A stretch of DNA of 64,000 nt from the NCBI GenBank assembly GCA_022414725.1, contig CM039465.1, positions 42,862,397 through 42,926,396 on the forward strand. The letters are read 5' to 3'. Made by a program: the position numbers and the translations under genes. Positions 50,460 to 60,353 of this stretch are shown in pieces. Numbering within the stretch: the stretch's first letter is position 1; each line of letters begins with the position of its first letter. Below the pieces are notes generated by a model. That model searched no databases, was not told the DNA's origin, and saw nothing but the letters and a program-made list of their open reading frames with translations. The DNA comes from Microglena sp. YARC (Eukaryota > Chlorophyta > Chlorophyceae > Chlamydomonadales > Chlamydomonadaceae).

Positions 50460-52143
50460 GTGCACTACATTGTCACGTTGGATTGTGTAACTATGAGGCT
50501 ACTAATGACTACTGAATCCGGTTAACGCCGTGGAGATGATACCTAACAGTAGAGCCTGGCGGTGTTACAACAACGGCGTGTTTGATGTGACGGGTGTGAG
50601 TGTGGTTGTCGGCTACCGGTATGTTGCAATATTGGTTCACACAAGACCGCATGTGACTGCGTTTTGTTACCACTAACTAGAGTCCAATTATCAGCTTCAG
50701 TCTGAAGTTGTCTTAGTTTATCGTATTTTGCTTTGTAGAATATCATCAATCATTTATTGGATGTGTTTTGTTACCTGGCGTTTGTTTCATGCTTATAACT
50801 GTGTTTGGTATTGTCTTATACCATCTTGTCGTTGATTGTAAAGAGGATGAGTCTTGTACGGTGGTGAACTGGTAACTAAGACTCAGCCGCAACGGAAGCT
50901 AGAGACAAAATCTGAAATGCAGCCACCCGGCGACTAATGTCATTCTATAAGCACAGAAGAAAATCGAGCGTGCCCAACAAATTCTTTTTCGCAGTCTGGT
51001 CGTTTCGCCCTGCCTCTCTAACAACGAATGAATGAATGAACGACTCTTCCACGAATGAATGAATGAACGAATGAATGAACGACTCTTCCACGCTGTGTTT
51101 GCGACGGAGGAGGCAGCGTCCTTAACGACCCTGCACCAGATATAGATACCACGGAAGTAAATAGACCGGGAAACGAACTGGAAAGTTCGAGGATAAGTTA
51201 CACCATGACAACACGAAGAAGCGGGCAGGGAGCCTTGGGCTCCCGCCCTATACTGATATGCAGTATGGCACTGTAAAGTACGGGTGTATTCTGCACGTGT
51301 ATGACTCAGCTGTGAGGGAGGGCCCGCTGTGTCGCAGGACGCAGGCTATAGTTCGGTTGCGTCTTAGGACACAGACTATGCTGGTTCGGTTGCATCTAAG
51401 GACGCAGAGCTGGGGGTCCTCTTTCATACCCCTAGGCGTGACGTTGCCTTGCACCTTGTAGATCAAGGAGAAATGAGGAGTTTTTTTGCGGTTAAGGGGG
51501 AGGTCTTAGGGAAAAGCCAAGCAGGGCGACGGCCATTTTTTTGCCATGGCAGACATGGGTAGACTAATTAACTATGGTGTGTAACTTCTTCTTCTTTGGA
51601 AGCTATTGTGGTAGTCTAGTACTTGCATGACGCAGTATCTGAAGCATGGAATCAACAATACACAGTTGTGTGTCCCCTTGTCACCTTGCGTAGGCATTGT
51701 GGTGCTGAGAGATGATGGTGATTGGTTATGATGATCTTTCCTTATCCAACCAGCTTGAACTAAGTGAAGGCTAAGACGTTCCGTGCATGTGGGCCACACC
51801 AGAGGGCCACACGTGGATCTTCCATGATTGCAGTAAGAAGCAACGACCGGGCGGCCTTTTAAACGGCTGTTTTCAGTGTACAGCTAGAGTACTGCCGATT
51901 CTTCTAATCCTTTTTTTCCTCATCCTAATTTTCCTTGCCTTCGGTTTCTGAGTGTTCACATCTTCTAGTGAGGGTTCGCAACTTTTATGCGTCTGTTTCC
52001 CAGGGTATTTTCCAGGGCATTTACCACGTCTGGTCGCATCGTGCCTGTCTAGCAGAACTTATTGGCGGAAGACAGGTTCCTGGTCACGAGTTGAAAACGT
52101 GTCCACATCCGAGGCGCGTAATTGATATCTCAGGGCGCTCAGG
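50460..52143 (+). other. Region upstream of the MYB gene
   Basis: Contains GAATGAATGAATGAACGACT duplicated at 51024-51088 and a three-fold CGGTTGCRTCTWAGGACRCA unit at 51330-51410. The last few hundred bases probably hold the promoter and 5' UTR of the MYB gene. No clear core promoter motif is recognised. Confidence 0.4.
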
Positions 52144-52182
52144 ATGGCTGATGGTGATACCGCGTCTCCCGCAGGCTCTGAG
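52144..52182 (+). CDS. MYB-like protein, exon 1
   Basis: ATG in good context (AGGATGG), 13 codons, ending GAG|GTGAGT in phase 0, which joins in frame to exon 2. A short first exon. An earlier start is not excluded, but no better in-frame ATG is evident. Confidence 0.55.
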
Positions 52183-52376
52183 GTGAGTGCTGCAATTAAC
52201 CGTACATTATTTTTCCTTCCCAACGGTTGGGCACATGTTGTGAGCATCTGCTCCCACCTTTGTGCCCTTAGCATGGCCTAGTCCTAGTCATCGCTCCGCC
52301 CTGGAGTCTTGCCTCGTTCCTTACGCCACGCCTTCTGGCGTCTTTTCCTTGTCTGTTTTCTCCCCTTCGCATCTAG

Positions 52377-52573
52377 GTCTACGATGATGAGGATGGCGAG
52401 GGAAAAGAGAATCCACAGAAGCATTGCCAGCAGCGATGGAACGAGGAGGAGCATGCGAGGCTCGTGCAGCTTGTGGATAAATTCGGGACAGACCGCAAGT
52501 GGGCGAAAATCGCCGCTGTGCTGGGCGGAAGGAGTGGCAAGCAATGCCGCGAGAGATATTTGAATCATATCAG
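52377..52573 (+). CDS. MYB-like protein, exon 2 (first MYB repeat)
   Basis: Between TCGCATCTAG and GTAGCT. After an acidic lead (YDDEDGEGKEN) it encodes a full MYB/SANT repeat: RWNEEEHARLVQLVDKFG, KWAKIAAVLGGRSGKQCRER, YLNHI. Tryptophans 1 and 2 are present, and the third aromatic is Tyr. The KQCRERYLNHI helix is the DNA-recognition helix typical of R2-type repeats. Ends in phase 2 and joins the R3 exon as R-PNIRRGKW, the usual linker. Confidence 0.85.
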
Positions 52574-54956
52574 GTAGCTAGCTTTCCGGCTATGGCCTGT
52601 CTTCATACCATGCCTTTCCGCAAATCCGAGTCCGGCGACGAGCAACATTATCTGATGCACACACATGAGGAAATTTCCTCCCACAGAAAGCACACCAAGG
52701 CCTTTAGTCATTATTGGATTAGTGGGATTTGCTGACTTGGGTGCATGAGGTTGCTAGCTTCCCAGCCATTGTCTGCCATAACCTCGCAGTCTGAATCTGG
52801 TGGAGGAGGACTAGTTGTGATGTACACTTGCAGTCAACGGTACTAGTGTGATGAATGGTACACACATGGGGATAGTGAGATTTGCTGACTTGGGTGCATG
52901 AGTTTGCTAGCTCTCCAGCCATTGTCTGCAGCAACCCCACAGTCTGAATATGGTGGAGGAGGACTAGTTGTGATGTGCACTTGCAGTCAACGGGGCACTT
53001 GCAGTCAGCAGTGCTAGTGTGGTGAATGCTAAACACAGGGGGAGTTGTCCTTGCACAGAGAACCAACTAAGGCTTGCTGACATCGTTTGGGATAAGGAAC
53101 GGTAGAGTAGTGATGGGCTGTATATTTGGGAAAAGGAACAGTAGAGATGTGATGGGCTGTACATTTGTGATTAGGAGCGGTAGAGTTGTGATGGGCTGTA
53201 CATTTGTGATTAGGAGCGGTAGAGTTGTGATGGGCTGTACATTTGGGATAAGGAACGGTAGAGTTGTGGTGGGCTGTACATTTGGGATTGGGAATGGTAG
53301 AGTTTTTATGGGCTGTACATTTGAGATGAATGGTAGTGTTGTGATGAGCTGTACATTTGGGATTAGGAACGTTAGAGTTGTGATGGGCTGTACATTTGGG
53401 ATTTTGAATGGTAAAGGTGTGATGGGCTGTACATTTGAAATGAACGGTACGCTTGTAATGAGCGGGATACATTTTTATATCGCTTAGCTGGTTTAATCTC
53501 TTCAAATTCCATGTTTTGTTGTGTCTGGAAATTGTATTGGATACACTACACTACACTGCACTAAACTGCATTACACTACACTACACTACACTACACTACA
53601 CTACACTACACTACACTACACTACACTACACTACACTACACTACACCACACCACACTACACTACACTGCACTGCACTGCACTGCACGACACTGCACTGCA
53701 CGACACCACACCACACCACACTACACCTCACCACACCACACCACACCACACCACACCACACCACACTACACCACTACACCACTACACCACTGCACCACAC
53801 AACAAAATACAACACGACACTGCACTGCACTGCACTACACCACACTACACTACACTGCACTAAAAAAAACATTCTCCCCCCACCCAGTCTCCCCCCACCC
53901 ATGACCTACCCCAGGCCAAACATCCGCCGAGGCAAGTGGGAACCGGAAGAGGAGGAGAGTATCAACAAGTACCACGCTCACTTTGGAAGCCTTTTTCAGA
54001 TCACCACCATTACTACTCTCTCCACCACCACCACCACCCAATCTCCCATCACCCAATCTCCCCCTTCCCCAGGCCAAACATCCGCCGAGGCAAGTGGGAA
54101 CCGGGAGAGGAGGAGAGCATCACCAAGAACCACACTTACGTTGGGTGCATCTTTCCGACCAACACCGTTACTCCTCCCCACCACCACCACCACCACCACC
54201 ACCACAACCCAATCTCCCATCACCCAATCTCCCCCTACCCCAGGCCAAACATCCGCTGAGGCAAGTGGGAACTGGGAGAGGAGGAGAGCATCACCAAGAA
54301 CCACACTTACGTTGGGTGCATCTTTCTGTCCACCACTGTTACTACTCCCCACCACCACCACACACCACCACACCACCACCACCACCACCACCACCCAATC
54401 TCCCATCACCCTATCTCCCCCTACCCCAGGCCAAACATACGGCGAGGCATGTGGGAACCAGAAGAGGAGGAGAGCATCACCAAGAACCACACTCACTTGG
54501 TTCCTTTTGGCAGCATCTTTCGGATCACCATCAATACTACTCTCCACCACTACCACCACCTCCACCTCGGCCATCCAATCTCCCCCCACCCATGACCTAC
54601 CCCAGGCCAAACATCCCCCGAGGCAAGTAGGAACCGGAAGAGGAGGAGAGCATCACAAAGAACCACAATCACTTAGGAAGCATCTTTCAGATTACCACCA
54701 ATACTACTTTCCACCATCACCACCACCACCACCTCGACCATCCAATCTCCCACCACCCATGACCTACCCCAGGCCAAACATCCGCCGAGGCAAGTGGGAA
54801 CCAGAAGAGGAGGAGAGCATCGCCAAATACCAGGCTTACTTTGGAAGCATGTGGTCCAAGACTGAAAGCATATCAAGGGCCACTCTGTAACACAAAAAAC
54901 CCACCACCACCACCACCATCACCACCCAATCTCCCACAACCCATGACCTACCCCAG
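52574..54956 (+). other. MYB intron 2 with tandem repeats
   Basis: Holds two 150-bp units starting TTGCTAGCTTCCCAGCCATT (52750 and 52907), about ten units of GGGCTGTACATTTGGGAT..GGAACGGTAGAGTTGTGAT (53100-53460), an (ACACT)n/(ACACC)n microsatellite at 53540-53865, and then six copies of the R3 exon start. Confidence 0.8.
53915..54895 (+). repeat. Six decayed copies of the MYB R3 exon start
   Basis: Each follows CCCCAG and begins GCCAAACATCCGCCGAGGC at 53915, 54073, 54244, 54430, 54606 and 54773, with spacing of 158-186 bp. They encode the first R3 helix (GKWEPEEEESI) and then diverge into CCACCA repeats. Copy 3 has CGC-TGA and copy 5 AAG-TAG stops. Copy 6 is the longest and loses frame at GTGGTCCAAGACTGAAAGC, reaching a TAA. 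Acceptor AG and pyrimidine tract are kept in all. Confidence 0.92.
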
Positions 54957-55116
54957 GCCAAATATCCGCCGAGGCAAGTGGGAACCAGAAGAGGAGGAAA
55001 GCATCGCCAAATACCATGCTTACTTTGGGAGCATGTGGTCCAAGATTGCCAAGCATATCGAGGGCCGCTCTGAAAATTCAATCAAGAACTTGTACATGGC
55101 ATTGGTGAGATCCAAA
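54957..55116 (+). CDS. MYB-like protein, exon 3 (second MYB repeat)
   Basis: The seventh copy and the only complete one: RRGKWEPEEEESIAKYHAYF, GSMWSKIAKHIEGRSENSI, KNLYMALVRSK. First and second tryptophans are present; the third position is aliphatic/aromatic (NLYMAL). Together with exon 2 this gives a two-repeat (R2R3-type) DNA-binding domain. Phase 2 in, phase 0 out at AAA|GTGAGT. Confidence 0.88.
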
Positions 55117-55991
55117 GTGAGTCTGGAAACGATGCAGTATATGAAGGTCCAAATACCGCACATAACATTATAGCCAGCATATTGAGGGCCGCTCAGAAAA
55201 TTCAATCAAGCACCTGCGTACATGGCGTTGATGAGATCCAAGGTGAGTCTGAATACGATGCAGAATATGAAGGTCCAAATACCATCCAAATAAATAAATA
55301 AGTAATACGCCTTACTATGAGGCGTGAGGTCAATACGATGCAGGATATAAAGGCCCAAATACGGCACAAAGAAGTATAGCCAGCATATTTAGGGCCGCTC
55401 AGAAATTCATTCAAGCACTTGTACATGTTGATGATGAAATTGAAGGTGAGTCTGTATACGATGCAGAAAATAATAGTCCAAATACCGCACATCAATAAAT
55501 AAGGTGGAGGGGGCCTGCCCGTTTGCTTGCACTGGGGCCAACCACTGCGAATACCTCAGAGAACAATATATCAAGGGCCGCTCTGAAAAACTAATCAATA
55601 ACTTGTACATGGCGTTGATGAAATCCAAGGTGATGCCCCCTGGGGGGCTGGGGTAGTCTGAATATTCAACACTCTAACCAAGAGCAGAGCCCCCCACACC
55701 CACACCCACACCCACCCTTACACAGTGACTGGATCAGTAGTCCATCTGTGTATGTAGGCATCATCCGATCCAGCAAGGCCAACGGGGAGGTGGCCCTCAA
55801 GCAAGCTGCTGCCCTGAAGCCCCCCCCCCCCCCCCCCCCCCCTCACCCACACACCCACACACCCCACACCCACACACCCACACCCACACGCACCCACACC
55901 CAAACGCACGCACCCACCACCACCTCCACCCACACCACCTCCACCCACCCACCCACCACACCCACACCCACACCCACCCACCCCTAAACAG
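55117..55991 (+). repeat. MYB intron 3: copies of exon-3 end and exon-4 start
   Basis: Three copies of the R3 exon end with donor (CATATTGAGGGCCGCTCAGA, TTCAATCAAG, TGTACATGG, GATCCAAG|GTGAGT) lie at donors 55243, 55446 and 55630. A copy of the exon-4 start begins at 55726 (CACAG|TGACTGGATCAGTAGTCC), with two CpG/C-to-T type stops, before poly-C and CACACCC repeats. Then the true exon 4 acceptor. Confidence 0.9.
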
Positions 55992-56733
55992 CGACTGGAT
56001 CAGCAGTCCAGCCGGATGCTAGCCGTGTATGTAGGCATCATCAGGTCCGGCACCGCCACAGGAGAGGAGGCCCTCAAGCAAGCCACCGCCATAGCGAGGG
56101 CCGCTCAGCCAGCTACCTCCCCCCGCTCCGAATCGCCCACCAGATCTGCCGAGAAGAAGCGGAAAGACCTCTACAAACATCCAGCCCGTCCCGCCGACAC
56201 CAAGCCCAACCCCGCTAAGACATCCGCGAACACGTTGGGTGGAGGAGGGCGCGGCAGCGGGGGCGGTGGCGGCGGCAACGCGTCCGGGGGCTCTGCCGAA
56301 GACCTAGACCAGCCCGCAGCCAGGAGGAGGCGAGTCGACGGCCCAGGGGGGGCCCCGGGACACTCGCATTACACCTCATCCCCTCTTGGCGGTACAAACG
56401 AGCGGTACTGCCCCCATGAGGGGCTGGAGCGCAATCTGAGCGTTCCAAACAACGAACGGGAGCAAGTCAGCAACCTGCTCACGCTCCTTAGGCAAAGCGA
56501 ACACTGGAAAGACGGACGAGGGGCAAGCCTGCTGAACGCAATTCTACCCCCCGGAGCCCAGGGAGGGGGCCCAGGACAAGGGGGGGCGGTGAGGATGGAC
56601 CAGCTGGCGAAGGGTGCGGAGGCGCACCATTTGCATGGAGGGGGACTGGCAGAGCGGCGCAGTAGTATGGAAGCTGGCGGAAACATGTACATGCGGGTGG
56701 GGCCAGGGGGTGCCGGACCAAGGCGCAGCCTTG
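55992..56733 (+). CDS. MYB-like protein, exon 4
   Basis: 247 codons plus one base after CTAAACAG. Starts RLDQQSSRMLAVYVGIIRSG, then an Ala/Ser/Pro linker with basic clusters EKKRK and ARRRR that could be nuclear localisation signals, a Gly-rich stretch, and an amphipathic segment VSNLLTLLRQ. Low-complexity regions of this type are usual in transcription-factor tails. Ends CTTG|GTGAGT, phase 1. No domain recognised beyond this. Confidence 0.75.
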
Positions 56734-56994
56734 GTGAGTGCTGCTTGTGTGGTGTGTGGGTGTATGTACATGTATATGTGGGTATGTATGTGTATGCGTA
56801 TGTGTGTGTATGTATGTGTATGTATGCTATAGTTATGTTGCACTGGTCACCGTGTATTGTTCTACCTATTAAAAAAATCCCAACCCAACCCATCCCAACC
56901 CAATTCATCCTAACCCGACCCATCCCAACCCATCCCCCCGTCCCATCTTAACGCATCCCAACCCACTCCCCGTCCCATCCCACCCTCCTCCCAG

Positions 56995-57175
56995 GAGTAA
57001 TGCAGGACCAAAGGGGGGACTACGCCCTAAGCCGTGCTTACCCGGAGACCAGCAGCGCTCGAAACAACGGCCAGATGTTGGAGGGCTACGGCCACAGGGT
57101 GGGGGGGCCTCACCCAGGGGAGGGCAGTAGCCTCCTGCACATGGGGGGGCCTGTGGGTTCTTCAGGCAGTTACAG
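56995..57175 (+). CDS. MYB-like protein, exon 5
   Basis: After CTCCTCCCAG, in frame with exon 4: GVMQDQRGDYALSRAYPE, then Gly/Ser/His-rich text, ending GSYR across TACAG|GTGAGT (phase 2). No recognisable domain. Supported by consistent phases on both sides. Confidence 0.7.
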
Positions 57176-57226
57176 GTGAGTGGTGACTAATGATTTTTGT
57201 TCAGAAGAGCACCAGGGTGATGTAAC

Positions 57227-57264
<38 letters not shown>

Positions 57265-57553
57265 CCCACCCGCCCATTCACCATCCACCCCTCTCTCCCC
57301 TCTCCCCTCCCTCCACCCACCCATCCCTCGTCCCTCCCTCCCTCCCTCCCTCCCTCCCTCCCTCCCTCCGTCCCTCCCTCCCTCCCTCCTTTCACCCATC
57401 CTTCGACCCACCTTCCATCCCACCCACCATCCACCCACCATCCCATCCCTCCACCCCCCCACTGCTCCACCTACCCCCCACCCACCCACCCACCCACCAC
57501 ACCCACACCACACCCGCCCTCCCCTCACCACCCTCACACACCCCACCCTTCAG
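57176..57553 (+). other. MYB intron 5: ATC, CCCT and CCCA microsatellites
   Basis: (ATC)n at 57228-57263, (CCCT)n at 57330-57390, (CCCA)n at 57475-57500. Frames are artefacts. Confidence 0.85.
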
Positions 57554-57980
57554 GTCGATCAACGGTAAGGACCTCCTTGAACTCCAACGGAGCCTGGACG
57601 CCACCCAGCCAGGGCCAGGGGCCAGCCAGGGCTTGCACTCCGCAGGCCCCCACGCTCCCCACCAAGCCATGCCAGGACCGTACCTCCGCTACCCTCCCGA
57701 CGCTGTCAACCACCACCCACTCCCCCGAGCTGACTCCCACGGACAGCTGAACACCCTCCACACACTAGGAGGAGGCGGTGGAGGCGGAGGGGAATCTTCG
57801 CACCACCAACTGCGCGGCCAGCCAGGGGAGGCTTTTGAGCTGAGTAATCTGCTGCAGATGCTCAGTAGGCAGCTTTCAGGGGGCAGCGCAGATTTGCTCC
57901 GAGCGAACTCGAACACTATCCACAGGATTCTGATGCAAATGTCAGACCAGATGCCGAATACTGGCCACCCTGAGGAGAAG
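57554..57980 (+). CDS. MYB-like protein, exon 6
   Basis: After CCTTCAG: RSINGKDLLELQRSLDATQ, a Pro/His/Gly-rich middle, an eight-glycine run, then ELSNLLQMLSRQLSGG, similar to the SNLLTLLRQ segment in exon 4, and a Met/Gln-rich helix ILMQMSDQM. Ends GAGGAGAAG|GTGGGC in phase 0. A downstream copy of this end at 58045-58119 has a stronger donor (AAG|GTGAGT), so the true splice point is slightly uncertain. Confidence 0.72.
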
Positions 57981-58481
57981 GTGGGCCCATGTGTGTGTGT
58001 GTGGTGGGTGTGTGGTGGGTGTGTGTGGGTGTGGGTGTGCGTCAAACTCGAGCACTATCCACCAGATTCTGATGCAAATGTCAGACCAGATGCCGAATAC
58101 TGGCCACCCTGAAGAGAAGGTGAGTCTGTGGGTGGGTGGGTGGTGGTTGGGTGGGGTGGGGTTTGTGTGTGCATGTGTGTGTGGGGGGTGGGGTTGGGGG
58201 TGGGGGGTAGGGGCAGTAATACAAATCAGGAAGGCAAATTTTGGACCGGATGCCGACTTCTGGCCACCCTGAAGAGAAGATGGGCCTGTGTGTGTTTGTC
58301 TGTGTGGTGTGTGTGTGTGTGAGGGAGGGGGAGGGGGTGGGGGGGGGGGGTCAGTAAAGCAAATGTCAGATCAGATGCTGACTACTGGACACCTTGAACT
58401 GATCGTGGGTCTGTGTGTGGGGGGGTGGTGGGGTGGTTGTGTGTGTGTTTGTGTGCGGGGGTGGTGGGGTGTGTGTGTGTA

Positions 58482-58515
<34 letters not shown>

Positions 58516-59254
58516 AAGACCTTAAAGTAGCACCTGAAGTGCTAAGTTATGCACCTTAGCCATTTGGGAGTGCTATGTTGGAGCCTCGTGGGGTGTTACT
58601 TTTTGGAGTGTGTGTTTACTCCGAGCCAACTCCGAGCCACCACCAACTGCAAACGTTGTTAGTCTTCGGAAGTTGTTATTCCCCCCCCCCCCCCCCCGAG
58701 GCCTCATATCTGGACCCCCAGGCAGTATTACATAGTGAAAGGGGAGTCATGAGCATCACGTCGAGGCTTTTCCAACCATATAGCAAAAATATACAAATAT
58801 CAATTTTGGACAAAGTTATTCAGTTTTTAGTATTTTTACAACCTTCTTGGGCGCTCTGTAGTCCGCGCCCTTGAAGGAGATCACTAATTCATTCACCCAC
58901 CCGCTCATTCATTCACTCACTGACTCACTAATTCATTCACCCACTCACCCACCCACTCACTCACTCACTCACTCACTCACTCACTCACTCACTCTCACTA
59001 ATTCACTTATTCATTCATTCATTCATTCATTCATTCATTCATTCATTCACCCACTCACTCACTCACTCACTCACTCACTCACTCACTCACTCACTCATTC
59101 ACCCACTCATTCAACCACTCATTCAACCACTCATTCAGCCACTCATTCAACCACTCATTCAACCACTCATTCAACCACTCATTCACCCACTCATTCACCC
59201 ACTCATTCACCCACTCATTCACCCACTCATTCACCCACTCACGCATGCTTTCAG
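57981..59254 (+). repeat. MYB intron 6: copies of exon-6 end, poly-G/C runs, ACTC/ATTC arrays
   Basis: Copies of ATTCTGATGCAAATGTCAGA then CCAGATGCCGAATACTGGCC and ACCCTGAAGAGAAG lie at 58045-58119 and, more decayed, at 58225-58280 and 58355-58410. GT-rich and poly-G runs (58483-58510), poly-C (58680-58696), then ACTC and ATTC tetranucleotide arrays 58890-59245 with a CATTCAACCACT higher-order unit. Confidence 0.88.
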
Positions 59255-60353
59255 GCGGAGGCACGGTCCGAGGCACGGCCTGATGCAAGACACGAGGTCT
59301 GGCCTGAAGTACGGCCGGAGGGACGGTATGAGGGACGGCCCGAGCCAAGGCATGAGGTTAGGCCCGAGGCAAGGCACGAGGTACGGCACGCCATGTACCC
59401 AGGACAGCACATGCACTCCAACGAGTCGTTACCCTTAGATACGGACATCGCCTTAGAGGCGGAACAAGAGCTCCTTGCGAGGAAACGCCAGCAGCTAGAG
59501 GAGCAGCTGCAACAGCTGCAGAGCAAGCAACAGCATATGGAGACCCTGTCGGCGCTTTCAAAGCACAAGCGAGAGCAGCAACAGCAGCAACAGCAGCAAC
59601 AACAGCACCAACAGCAGCAGCAGCAATTGCACCAACTTCAGCAACTTCAGCAACAGCAGCAGGAACTTCAGCAACTGCAGCAGCAGAAGCAACAGCCGGA
59701 GCAACAGCAATTGCAGCAGCAAGAGCAACAGCAGCAGAAGCAACAACAACTGCAGCAAGAGCAACAGCAGCAGAAGCAGAAGCAACAACAGCAGCAACAG
59801 CAGGGGCAGAGGATGGAGGGGGGTGCGTTCGGCGCTAGGGGCAGTGGCAGTCCAGCTCGGAAGGAGGCCAACGTGGACTGCAAGCCAATTGTTGTTCAGC
59901 ATGGGGAGCGGGAGGAGGCCAACGAAGACCGCAAGCCTATTTTTGTTGAGAATGGGGAGTGTAGGGAGCGGGAGAAGGCCAATGTTGACCGCAAGCTGAT
60001 TGTTGTTGAGCACGGGGAGCGTAGGGAGCGGGAGGAGGCCAACACTGACCGCAAGCCTATTTTTACTGAGCATTTGGAGCGTAGGGACAACAAGCAGGGG
60101 ACTGAGGAGGCAGGGCGGACGGCGCGAACTGCCTCGCCCTCCTCACCTCAACACGATGCCCTCAAGACCTCTGTGCGCACAGGGGGCCTGGCCAAGGATG
60201 GCCTAGGCCCCCCCCAGCCCTCCCAGCAGCCTGTGAAAAGTGGCAAGAGTGGCAGTGCATCCCAAGAGGTGCTGTACAGCGCCTTTGGAGGCGCGGTCTT
60301 CCTGCAAGCCAGTGACGGGCAGTGGGAGACCCATGGTACTGGTAACATTCCAG
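59255..60353 (+). CDS. MYB-like protein, exon 7 (Gln-rich)
   Basis: 366 codons plus one base after GCATGCTTTCAG. Order: a run of RPE/RHEV repeats (59255-59395), a helical EAEQELLARKRQQLEEQL coiled-coil start, a long poly-Gln/His/Leu stretch (59575-59805), then four tandem repeats of about 20 residues with EANVDRKPIVVEHGERRE-like sequence (59864-60085), and a Ser/Gly tail. Ends CCAG|GTATGT, phase 1. Glutamine-rich tails often activate transcription, so this is probably the activation region; that is inference. Confidence 0.8.

Noticed and set aside
53516..53904. His/Thr-Tyr repeat frames
   Set aside because: ACACT and ACACC microsatellite in MYB intron 2.
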